This document shows, one piece after another, positions 1 through 6,031 of a stretch of DNA of 6,176 bases. Both the position numbers and the translations under genes were made by a program. Origin of the DNA: CAJUPY01 sp051871275 (GTDB lineage: Bacteria > Bacteroidota > Bacteroidia > Bacteroidales > Muribaculaceae); assembly GCA_051871275.1 (NCBI GenBank), contig JBJECR010000141.1:1-6176 (forward strand), in the 5' to 3' direction. How positions within the stretch are numbered: the first letter of the stretch is position 1; each line of letters opens with the position of its first letter. Under the pieces are notes generated by a model. That model had not been told where the DNA came from, ran no database searches, and saw nothing but the letters and a program-made list of their open reading frames with translations.

Positions 1-1121
1 AGGCAGAGAGGAGCAGCGAGGATAGAGTCGCGGCAGAGGAAGTTAATCTTAATCTGCATTGGGTATCCCATCCAGCCGAAGATATCGATGTTGTCCCATC
101 CTTCTTTGTTGTCGTTGCGTGGAGGATAGTAGTTGATACGTACTTTGTGGTAGTACTGGTTGTCTTCATCGTTGCCGTGTCCGTAGAGGTCCGGTTGCTT
201 TTCAGGAACGAGGATAGATTCGAGAGTAGAAAGCTTGCTGACTTCTTTTGTGCGGAAGTTTGCAGGTTCGTCAAGTACGAGACCGTCGCGGTTACCGAGG
301 ATGTTTGTTGAGAACCAGCCTGAAAGACCGAGGCAACGAGTACCGATGATAGGAGCGAAACCGGATTTAACGAGAGTTTGTCCTGTCTTGAAGTCTTTAC
401 CTGCGATAGGCATTTTTGTTTGTTCTGCGAGTTCCCACATGGCAGGGATATCAACGGTAGTGTTAGGAGCACCCATGATGAAAGGAGCACCTTCTTTGAG
501 GGCAGCGTAAGCGTAGCACATAGAAGGAGCAACGTTTTCTTTGTCGTCTGCCTTCATAGCAGCTTCAAGGTCTGCAAGGTGATAGTGTACTTTTTCGTTT
601 ACCGGAACGTAAACTTCTGTAGAAGCAGCCCAGAGCACAACGAGACGAGCACATCCGTTTTCAGCTTTGAATTTGCGGATATCTTCGCGGATTTGTTCTG
701 TCATGTCCCAACGGTCTTTGCAAGTCTTAACGTTGTCACCGTCGAGGCGTTTTGCATAGTTGTGGTCGAAAGCGGCTTTCATAGGAACGATTTTTACGAG
801 TTCGTCCTTAACCGGTTCGATATCTTTTTCTTTGAGAACTTCTGCGTTGATAGCAGATTCGTAAGCGTTAGCAGGATAAACGTCCCAAGCACCGAATACG
901 ATGTCGTTCAGGTCTGCGATGGAAACGATTTCATTGTATGGCAGATATTTTTTGTCTGCACCTTGACCAACACGGATTTTATCGTATTGTGTCATTGAGC
1001 CTACAGGTTTTGCTAAACCTTTACGCGTCATCAATACACCGGTCATAAATGTTGAGCTTACTGCTCCAAGACCGACAACTAATACGCCGAGCTTACCTTC
1101 GGCTTTTTTTACATTACTCAT
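1..1121 (-). CDS. ino1: myo-inositol-phosphate synthase, partial (C-terminus beyond left edge)
   Basis: Converts D-glucose 6-phosphate to 1L-myo-inositol 1-phosphate (inositol 3-phosphate) with tightly bound NAD; a cytosolic enzyme that is the entry point to inositol lipids. 373 codons are visible from ATG at 1121. Residues 13-24 read VLVVGLGAVSST, the glycine-rich NAD-binding loop of the Rossmann domain. Residues 241-249 read GKDFKTGQT, the conserved catalytic segment of the family (compare DLKSGQT in eukaryotic synthases), followed by a GWFSTNILGNRDG stretch matching the conserved N-x-x-G-N-x-D-G region. The last visible residues (INFLCRDSILAAPL) match the conserved Asp-Ser-Leu/Ile-Leu-Ala segment. 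Bacteroidetes members are, from memory, about 430 residues, so roughly 60 are missing. The start is the only sensible one, just before the Rossmann strand; the leader is A-rich with no clear Shine-Dalgarno. It is co-directional with the upstream operon but separated from it by 323 bases. I am very sure of the family. Confidence 0.95.
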   Translation of the reverse strand, partial: MSNVKKAEGKLGVLVVGLGAVSSTFMTGVLMTRKGLAKPVGSMTQYDKIRVGQGADKKYLPYNEIVSIADLNDIVFGAWDVYPANAYESAINAEVLKEKDIEPVKDELVKIVPMKAAFDHNYAKRLDGDNVKTCKDRWDMTEQIREDIRKFKAENGCARLVVLWAASTEVYVPVNEKVHYHLADLEAAMKADDKENVAPSMCYAYAALKEGAPFIMGAPNTTVDIPAMWELAEQTKMPIAGKDFKTGQTLVKSGFAPIIGTRCLGLSGWFSTNILGNRDGLVLDEPANFRTKEVSKLSTLESILVPEKQPDLYGHGNDEDNQYYHKVRINYYPPRNDNKEGWDNIDIFGWMGYPMQIKINFLCRDSILAAPLC

Positions 1122-1198
1122 AGTGAATGATAAGTTTTATTGTTTTGATATTTATGTTTTACTTTTTTGCGTTTTTTGCCCCTTTTTAATTTGAGCGT

Positions 1199-1234
1199 GT
1201 AAAAGTACAAGTATTTTTTTACATACACTCAAAA
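1199..1234 (-). promoter_or_regulatory. candidate promoter of inositol-phosphate synthase
   Basis: On the minus strand a TTTTG (1230-1234) lies 22 bases before TACTTTTA (1200-1207), which differs from the Bacteroidetes -7 consensus TAnnTTTG at one position; the spacing is slightly long. This would give a leader of about 70 bases. TATATTTTG a little further upstream is an alternative -7 element. An imperfect inverted repeat (TGAGCGTGT from 1192; ACATACACTCA to 1231) brackets the -7 box and could be an operator. The evidence is consensus matching only. Confidence 0.25.
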
Positions 1235-1358
1235 TATACTGTAAATAATAGTTATATTTTGTTATGTTTTGATAATTAATTGCTCTATTTGTAAAAATAG
1301 GTTAAGTTACCACCAAAAACACCTCGTAATTGTGAATAGCTGTTAATTACCCTTTTGT

Positions 1359-1377
1359 CCAAAAAGTTGCTTTTTGG
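1359..1377. repeat. perfect 7-bp inverted repeat (hairpin)
   Basis: CCAAAAA (1359-1365), a 5-base loop, and TTTTTGG (1371-1377) form a perfect hairpin. It lies just beyond the nested hairpin that follows the HAD gene. No clear T-run follows on either strand, so it is not a standard terminator by itself; it may belong to a larger palindromic repeat unit. Confidence 0.5.
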
Positions 1378-1380
1378 GCT

Positions 1381-1450
1381 CTTTGAGGCTGTTTCTAAAA
1401 AATCCGGAAAACGGTTGTCTGCCGTAGAGCGGATTTGTTTTTTCTCAAAG
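1381..1450 (-). terminator. nested hairpin at the HAD stop codon, probable intrinsic terminator
   Basis: Three nested inverted repeats share one centre: CTTTGAG (1381-1387) with CTCAAAG (1444-1450); AAAAAATCCG (1397-1406) with CGGATTTGTTT (1430-1440, one bulged G); and ACGG (1411-1414) with CCGT (1422-1425). Read on the minus strand, the middle stem ends in CGGATTTTTT, a typical terminator tail, so it probably ends the pdxA-to-HAD transcript. The outer arm covers the HAD stop codon (1445-1447). On the plus strand the stem is also followed by a T-rich stretch, so it could work both ways. Confidence 0.45.
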
Positions 1451-2161
1451 GCTCTGCAGCGAAGCAAGACCTGGGATTTGTGCATCGTCTTGTGCGGCAT
1501 CTTCTTCCGGTGTCCAACCTTTGCCCTTAATCCAGGCTGTTTTGCAGCCTATAGAGCGTGCCGGGAGAATATCCTTGCGGAGGGAATCGCCCACCACGAG
1601 CACTTCTTCCGGTTTCAGTCCCAGTGCCACCACTCCGAGCATAAAAATCCGGGCATCCGGCTTGCGTACGCCCACAACGGCACTTTCTATAATGCCTTGG
1701 AAGTATTTGCGGACGTCGAAGTCTCTCAGCACTTCCTCCACATTTCCGTAAAAGTTGCTCACAAGCACCATCGGGTATTTTTCCGCCAGCACGGCGAGTG
1801 TTTCCGATGCTTCCGCCACGCATTTGCGAGCGGATTCGTAGCAATATTCCGCAATTTTTTCTATTGCCTTCAGCGGGTGAATAGCATCGTCAGGGAAGAG
1901 GTCGTTATTGAGGAGGTATTCTATTTCTATGCGTATTTTTTTCTGCATCAGCACTTTGAAGTTATCTGTGGGGATAATTTCGCGGTTCACGGCAAGGAAA
2001 CGCTCCGCATAGACGTAAGCATTGCGGAAAACGGGTTTTTCAAGGTTTACGCCTGCAAAATTATATCCGGCATAAATCACTTCGCTCCAGTGGTCGCCGT
2101 GGCTGTCAATGGTGCCACCGTAGTCGAAGATAATGCCCTTTATATCACTTAAATTCGTCAT
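1445..2161 (-). CDS. HAD-superfamily hydrolase-like protein, atypical motif I
   Basis: A 238-residue cytosolic HAD-like protein with the cap inserted between motifs I and II (about residues 20-125). Motif I is IIFDYGGTID (nucleophile D13), motif II is VLVSN (S135), motif III is K167 in RKPDA, and motif IV is VVGDSLRKD (D192, D197). The nucleophile and motifs II to IV are intact, but the second aspartate of DxDxT, the usual acid/base of HAD phosphatases, is a glycine (G15). The reading frame is open back to an ATG at 2209, but I chose ATG 2161 because it sits 12 residues before the motif I aspartate and leaves a 17-base overlap with the preceding gene, as expected for translational coupling; the longer start would overlap by 65 bases. 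Its substrate is unknown. Context suggests an inositol or lipid phosphate or a CDP-linked intermediate; a house-cleaning or non-phosphatase role is equally possible. Confidence 0.85.
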   Translation of the reverse strand: MTNLSDIKGIIFDYGGTIDSHGDHWSEVIYAGYNFAGVNLEKPVFRNAYVYAERFLAVNREIIPTDNFKVLMQKKIRIEIEYLLNNDLFPDDAIHPLKAIEKIAEYCYESARKCVAEASETLAVLAEKYPMVLVSNFYGNVEEVLRDFDVRKYFQGIIESAVVGVRKPDARIFMLGVVALGLKPEEVLVVGDSLRKDILPARSIGCKTAWIKGKGWTPEEDAAQDDAQIPGLASLQSL

Positions 2162-3086
2162 TTTCAATACGTTTGATAAAGTTTTTGCAGATGTTTTCGT
2201 GGCGACCAATCATATAAATAAGGATAGTGTTCAGCACCACAAATTCAAAAGCGAAGTAAATCCATGGCATGCAAGCAAGGATTGCAACGAAAAGAGCAAT
2301 AGTACGCCAGTTGAATGAAAGGATATTGGTGTATTTCATCAGCGGCAGTGAAGCGGCACGGAATTCGTCGCGGAGCGACTGTGGCAGTCCGTTCGGGTAT
2401 TTTTCTGCCATTTTCTTGCGGAGCACCTGCATGTTTGGTGCTGTTGCTTCTTGCTGGATAGTGTAGTTTGTGTAGATGGTGAGAGTTAGTTTTTTGAAGA
2501 AATTGCCTTTCCAGGGTATAGCGGCGAGTTTTGCTTTCAGTTCGTCTGCCGTTTCAAGTTCGCTACCTTCTTCACCTTTAAGGAAATAGAGGTGGAACTG
2601 GCGGTAGTAGTCAGCCATAGCGGCTTGTTTTGCGTGGCATATACCTGTCACGATTGCAATCACCCATATAAACCAGGGATACTGCATAAAGAATTCCGAG
2701 GTATAGTTTTCACGGATACATATAGCCACATAGATGGTGAAAAACCAGATGTCGCCGCTAAGTCCGTCAAGGATACGTCCCAGGCGGGAATATTGTTTTG
2801 TCATGCGAGCGAGCTGTCCGTCGGCACTGTCAAAGGAGTTTGCCCAGATAAGGAGGAAGATTCCTAATAAGTTAATGTGGAAATTGTCGTAGCCGAAAGC
2901 CACTCCGGCACCTATACCCAGGAAAATGGAAGCGATGGTGATAACGTTTGGCGTCACGCCCAGTTTTGCTGCCAGTCTTGCCCAAGCATAGCCTATAGGA
3001 CGGTAAAAAAAGAGGTCTATATGCTCTTCCGTGTCCATAGACTTCAGAGAGTCGCGGTATGATGTATTTGTTTCTGTTTCTGCCAT
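2145..3086 (-). CDS. CDP-alcohol phosphatidyltransferase family membrane enzyme (candidate phosphatidylinositol-forming)
   Basis: A 313-residue integral membrane protein. Residues 86-112 carry the family signature D86-x2-D89-G90-x2-A93-R94-x8-G103-x3-D107, and the segment before it (PIGYAWARLAAKLGVTPNVIT, about 29-49) is the usual family entry helix. The last signature aspartate is displaced by one: DGLSGD (D112) instead of D-x3-D. Hydrophobic segments lie near 45-65, 70-83, 113-124, 133-150 and 262-293. A hydrophilic stretch of about 80 residues (170-250) separates the last helices, making the protein longer than the roughly 200-residue simple members. Enzymes of this family cleave a CDP-activated alcohol and transfer the phosphoalcohol. 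Beside a nucleotidyltransferase and inositol-phosphate synthase, I infer that it joins CDP-inositol to diacylglycerol or ceramide, or CDP-diacylglycerol to inositol phosphate. The family is certain; the substrate is inferred. Confidence 0.9.
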   Translation of the reverse strand: MAETETNTSYRDSLKSMDTEEHIDLFFYRPIGYAWARLAAKLGVTPNVITIASIFLGIGAGVAFGYDNFHINLLGIFLLIWANSFDSADGQLARMTKQYSRLGRILDGLSGDIWFFTIYVAICIRENYTSEFFMQYPWFIWVIAIVTGICHAKQAAMADYYRQFHLYFLKGEEGSELETADELKAKLAAIPWKGNFFKKLTLTIYTNYTIQQEATAPNMQVLRKKMAEKYPNGLPQSLRDEFRAASLPLMKYTNILSFNWRTIALFVAILACMPWIYFAFEFVVLNTILIYMIGRHENICKNFIKRIENDEFK

Positions 3087-3122
3087 ATCGTAGTTTTTAT
3101 GTTAATAAATCTGCAAAGCGAA

Positions 3123-3992
3123 TTATTTTTTTGTATGAGCCTTGATAGCGGACAAAATGCACTTTGCGATATGCGGACCGGCTTCATTGCGGCATGGAGC
3201 AAAGCTTGGCCAGTCGTTAAAGTCTATGATTCTGATGTCGCCTTCCGGTGACACTATGCAGTCGCCACCGTAAATTTTCACGTCAAGCACTTCTGATGCT
3301 TTCTGGCAGATGCTCTGCATTTTTTCCAGGTCGAAAGGTATGCCGCGGCTTTTGCCGTTGATAGCTTCATGACCGTATTTGCTGTGACCTTCGTCAAAGG
3401 GGTAAAACCAGAAGAAGAACGGTGTACCCTGGACGCCGTAAAACTTTATAAGGTCGCCCACAAGGTGACGGTTTATCACGGCACGTTTTATCCCGCGGAG
3501 GAAATATTCCTGCAGCACTTCCTGTGCCTCCTCCGGGTGACGGACGTAAGACACGTCTTCCTTGTGCATAGCGTGGAAGTCGCCTCGCTTAATCCACGCC
3601 TGGCTGAATCCCGCACCGATGAGTTTGTCGCGAATCACCTCGTTTGTGTTCACTATTATGCTTTCCGGGTAAGGAATATCGCTTGCAATAAGTATTCGTG
3701 TCATTCGTTCGCGAGTACAGTTTTCAATACCGTAGCCGGAGTTTATCACGAGTGCACCTGCATCTTCCTTTTCCTGGAGGATAGCGATAGATTTCTGTTC
3801 GCGGCACATATTGACGATTATTTTCTCGGTTACCTTGCCTGCGATGAGTTCATCTTCGCTGTAAACGTTTACTTCGCAACCGCGTTTGCGGAGCTGTTCG
3901 GCAACGACGTTGAAAATCGCAGCATCGTTGCCTATATGGTTTGGAGAGTAAGCACCGGCTCTCATTATGCCGGCAATTTTTATTTCTGCCAT
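3123..3992 (-). CDS. ATP-grasp domain protein of unknown substrate
   Basis: A soluble 289-residue protein. Residues 4-50 look like an N-terminal substrate-binding subdomain (IAGIMRAGAYSPN, then a helix and VNVYSEDEL). The ATP-grasp core follows: AWIKRG (132-137) with K135 as probable nucleotide-binding lysine, VINRHLVGDLIKFYGV (172-187) as the hinge and metal-site strand, YGGDCIV (241-247), and the magnesium-binding tail IIDFNDWPSF (255-264) with D257 and N259. This tail resembles the VIDINAFPG type of inositol 1,3,4-trisphosphate 5/6-kinases as well as glutathione-synthetase and RimK-like ligases. There is no signal peptide or membrane segment. It lies 27 bases after the nucleotidyltransferase and 36 before the membrane enzyme, so it should act in the same pathway. 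It could phosphorylate an inositol compound or ligate an amino acid to a head group; neither can be decided from sequence alone. The ATP-grasp call is fairly firm, the function open. Confidence 0.8.
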   Translation of the reverse strand: MAEIKIAGIMRAGAYSPNHIGNDAAIFNVVAEQLRKRGCEVNVYSEDELIAGKVTEKIIVNMCREQKSIAILQEKEDAGALVINSGYGIENCTRERMTRILIASDIPYPESIIVNTNEVIRDKLIGAGFSQAWIKRGDFHAMHKEDVSYVRHPEEAQEVLQEYFLRGIKRAVINRHLVGDLIKFYGVQGTPFFFWFYPFDEGHSKYGHEAINGKSRGIPFDLEKMQSICQKASEVLDVKIYGGDCIVSPEGDIRIIDFNDWPSFAPCRNEAGPHIAKCILSAIKAHTKK

Positions 3993-4019
3993 GGTTTTAT
4001 GGAAATTATTGTCATTAGA

Positions 4020-4718
4020 TTATTCATTCAGAAATGCTTCCGCTGTGGCGATGTCTGCCTGGTGGTCCACGTCAACAATCTTTTTGAATGGATAAGCCTT
4101 GAGGTTAAGCCCGGCTTCCACAAGTGCACGCTGATAGTTTCTCATGCGTGACACACCACGATGCATGCAGTCCTCAAGAACGGTGAGTGCCGGCTTGGTG
4201 AGACCGTAAATGCCGCCGGAGATGTATTTTATGCCCGGCTGCATGGCATCGCAGAAAGCAGTGATACGCATATCCTCGTTTGTGGCTATGTATAGCGGCT
4301 TTTCGTCGTCAATAAAAGATGTCACCGCCATGCATCCGTCTGCCGTGGTGTCTTTTTCAAAGGCTTCCACGTAGCCCTTGAATTCATCAGGGCGGAAAAT
4401 GGTATCTACGGTGGTGAGAATAAATTTGCCGCTTTCAAAAGTTCTGCTCACTTCATAAAAGCTATGCATGGAACTTGGTGTGGATTTCACCGTAATATGC
4501 AGTGGAACAGGGAGTTTGAGGCTCTGAACATATTCCTGCACGGCTTTCATCTCCTGATTCACAATCAGAGAAATGGATTCTGCACCACAGTCCATAAAAA
4601 TATCTATAAGGCGGCGTATCATAGGTTTGCCGTTCAGTTCCACAAGTGGTTTTGGCAGTGCCACTCCTTCCTGTGCAAGACGTGAACCTTCGCCGGCGGC
4701 TATAATTGCGAAATGCAT
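4020..4718 (-). CDS. NTP transferase (GT-A fold nucleotidyltransferase), candidate CTP:inositol-phosphate cytidylyltransferase
   Basis: A 232-residue cytosolic nucleotidyltransferase comprising the catalytic domain only, without the left-handed beta-helix of GlmU-type proteins. The nucleotide-binding loop is AAGEGSRL (residues 7-14, signature G-x-G-S-R) followed by PKPLVELNGKPMI (22-34), where K23 is the usual catalytic lysine. The metal-binding aspartates are likely D105 (TTVDTIFR) and D216 or D218 (IVDVDHQADI). Family members join an NTP to a sugar or alcohol phosphate. With inositol-phosphate synthase and a CDP-alcohol phosphotransferase nearby, the best inference is CDP-inositol formation, as with the archaeal inositol-1-phosphate cytidylyltransferase; CDP-choline, CDP-glycerol or sugar-nucleotide formation are alternatives. 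It starts 27 bases after the pdxA stop codon. The start at 4718 leaves only six residues before the nucleotide loop, which is normal for the family. Confidence 0.85.
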   Translation of the reverse strand: MHFAIIAAGEGSRLAQEGVALPKPLVELNGKPMIRRLIDIFMDCGAESISLIVNQEMKAVQEYVQSLKLPVPLHITVKSTPSSMHSFYEVSRTFESGKFILTTVDTIFRPDEFKGYVEAFEKDTTADGCMAVTSFIDDEKPLYIATNEDMRITAFCDAMQPGIKYISGGIYGLTKPALTVLEDCMHRGVSRMRNYQRALVEAGLNLKAYPFKKIVDVDHQADIATAEAFLNE

Positions 4719-4745
4719 GGTATGATTGAGTTAAATGTTTGATTT

Positions 4746-5855
4746 TTAGTAATTTGTATCTTTATCGTCGGATGTAAGGTCCAGCACCACATTGTCCTTG
4801 GACTTGTCAAAGTACTGTTTGCGGAGCGGATTGCGTGTCATCTCGGCGTATATCTCGCGGTTTCTGAAAATGTCTATCGCCGCATAAATTGCAGAGCGGA
4901 AAGAGGCTGCGTCAGCCAGGTTTTTACCTGCAATGTCGTAAGCTGTGCCGTGGTCCGGAGAAGTGCGTACAAAAGGCAGTCCGGCGGTGAAATTCACGCC
5001 GTCGTTCATAGCAAGTGTTTTGAACGGTATCAAACCTTGGTCGTGGTACATTGCGAGTATTCCGTCAAAGTGCTTGAAGCTGCCGCTGCCAAAAAAGCCG
5101 TCGGAAGAATAAGGTCCGAACACCTGGAGTTTTTCTTCATGAGCCAGGTCTATTGCAGGCTTGATGATTTCCGCCTCCTCTGTTCCCAAAACACCGTTGT
5201 CACCGGCATGGGGGTTAAGTGAAAGCACCGCAATACGTGGGTTTACAATCATATAGTCTTTTTTGAGCGACTGTGTGAAAGCTTTTATCTTCTTCAGTAT
5301 CAGCTCAGTACTGATAGCTTCCGGAACTTTGCTCACGGGGAGGTGAGTGGTGACAAGAGCCACCCTCATAGTTTCACCGGCAAGAATCATCAGGGCTTCG
5401 CTGTCGTCATCGCAAACGCTCTGCAAATATTCCGTATGTCCGGGGAAATTAAATGTTTCGCTCTGGATATTATGCTTATTTATGGGAGCGGTAACGAGTA
5501 CGTCTATTTTACCTGCTTTGAGGTCTGCTACTGCTCTTTCAAGTGCTATAAAAGCGGCTTCACCGGCTATTTTTGTTTCTTCGCCCGGCTCAACCTTTAT
5601 GTCTTCGCCCACCACATTTATGATATAGTTTGCATCGCCGGAAATTTCGTCGGGGCTACCAATTTGTGAGAATGGGATAGCGGGCAATTCCAGCACTTTG
5701 CGGTAGTATGCCGCAATTTTCGCCGAGCCATAGACGATAGGTGTGCAAAGTTCAAGCATGCGGCTGTCTTCCAGTGTTTTAAGTATCACCTCATAGCCTA
5801 TGCCGTTGACATCTCCTTGGGTGATGCCGACCCTGATTTTATTGTTATTTCTCAT
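4746..5855 (-). CDS. pdxA: 4-hydroxythreonine-4-phosphate dehydrogenase
   Basis: NAD-dependent, metal-requiring cytosolic enzyme that oxidises 4-phosphohydroxy-L-threonine in the deoxyxylulose-5-phosphate-dependent route to pyridoxal phosphate (vitamin B6). The N-terminal VGITQGDVNGIGYEV (9-23) is the family start motif. The three metal-binding histidines are present: H171 in TTHLPV, H216 in LNPHAGDNG and H271 in YHDQGLIPFK. FPGHTEYL (137-144) and TSPDHGTAYDIAG (298-310) match the substrate- and NAD-binding regions. At 369 residues it is somewhat longer than the E. coli enzyme (about 330), partly through an extended C-terminal tail rich in charged residues. It appears fully functional. It is the first gene of the minus-strand cluster, behind a probable promoter 30-40 bases upstream, so transcription of the inositol-type genes may depend on it. 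Confidence 0.96.
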   Translation of the reverse strand: MRNNNKIRVGITQGDVNGIGYEVILKTLEDSRMLELCTPIVYGSAKIAAYYRKVLELPAIPFSQIGSPDEISGDANYIINVVGEDIKVEPGEETKIAGEAAFIALERAVADLKAGKIDVLVTAPINKHNIQSETFNFPGHTEYLQSVCDDDSEALMILAGETMRVALVTTHLPVSKVPEAISTELILKKIKAFTQSLKKDYMIVNPRIAVLSLNPHAGDNGVLGTEEAEIIKPAIDLAHEEKLQVFGPYSSDGFFGSGSFKHFDGILAMYHDQGLIPFKTLAMNDGVNFTAGLPFVRTSPDHGTAYDIAGKNLADAASFRSAIYAAIDIFRNREIYAEMTRNPLRKQYFDKSKDNVVLDLTSDDKDTNY

Positions 5856-5886
5856 TAGTTCTACTTGTGTTTCATGAAATTTGCCG

Positions 5887-5925
5887 CTAAGTTACACATT
5901 TTTTCGCAATTTTGCTCTGAAACGC
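5887..5925 (-). promoter_or_regulatory. candidate promoter of the pdxA operon
   Basis: On the minus strand TAACTTAG (5887-5894) matches the Bacteroidetes -7 element TAnnTTTG with one mismatch, in a GTAACTTAGCGGCAAA setting, about 32 bases before the pdxA ATG. The expected -33 TTTG is poor: only a TTTC about 24 bases upstream or an ATTG that is too close. This would give a short leader of about 25 bases. Confidence 0.35.
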
Positions 5926-5949
5926 AGAATAAATGTGGCAAATCGGGCG

Positions 5950-6031
5950 AATTAGCAGGATTAGTTTGATAAGACCAATTAGTTTGAATTAGCCCAATAA
6001 GTCAAATTAGTCCAATAAGAGCAATTAGCCT
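5950..6031. repeat. degenerate 9-bp tandem repeat array, unit (A/G)AT(T/A)AGNNN
   Basis: Nine successive units begin at 5950, 5959, 5968, 5977, 5987, 5996, 6005, 6014 and 6023. Each starts with AATTAG, GATTAG, GATAAG or AATAAG and is followed by three variable bases (CAG, TTT, ACC, TTT, CCC, TCA, TCC, AGC, CCT). One extra base at 5986 breaks the period once; a partial AATT follows at 6032. The later units alternate AATTAG and AATAAG, hinting at an 18-base higher-order unit. It sits between two divergent promoters and is not part of any gene seen here. Confidence 0.75.

Larger units (their letters stand above)
1122..1444. other. AT-rich intergenic region between HAD gene and inositol-phosphate synthase
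   Basis: No convincing gene is present. The half next to the synthase (1122-1310) is very AT-rich and should carry its promoter and A-rich leader. The half next to the HAD gene (1326-1450) is packed with inverted repeats: a 6-base pair of arms (1326-1331 with 1345-1350), a perfect 7-base stem (1359-1365 with 1371-1377), and a large nested hairpin (1381-1450). The change in composition and the density of palindromes set this half apart from its surroundings. Confidence 0.7.

Noticed and set aside
378..998. Open plus-strand frame of 206 codons
   Set aside because: It is antisense to the clearly conserved inositol-phosphate synthase, is rich in Phe, Val and Cys as antisense frames often are, and shows no domain.
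1285..1500. Minus-strand frame of 71 codons across the gap after the HAD gene
   Set aside because: It overlaps the HAD C-terminus in another frame and reads through the inverted repeats; no domain is seen. It may be a translated intergenic repeat rather than a gene.
1355..2152. Open plus-strand frame of 265 codons
   Set aside because: Antisense to the HAD gene; begins within the palindromic gap and has no recognisable motif.
2162..2209. Longer HAD start at 2209
   Set aside because: It would add 16 residues not expected before motif I and extend the overlap with the membrane enzyme gene to 65 bases; ATG 2161 fits better.
3369..4151. Open plus-strand frame of 260 codons
   Set aside because: Antisense to the ATP-grasp gene and the end of the nucleotidyltransferase gene; composition is that of an antisense frame.
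5950..6031. CRISPR-like array
   Set aside because: Units are only 9 bases with 3-base spacers, far too short for CRISPR repeats and spacers, and no cas gene is present.
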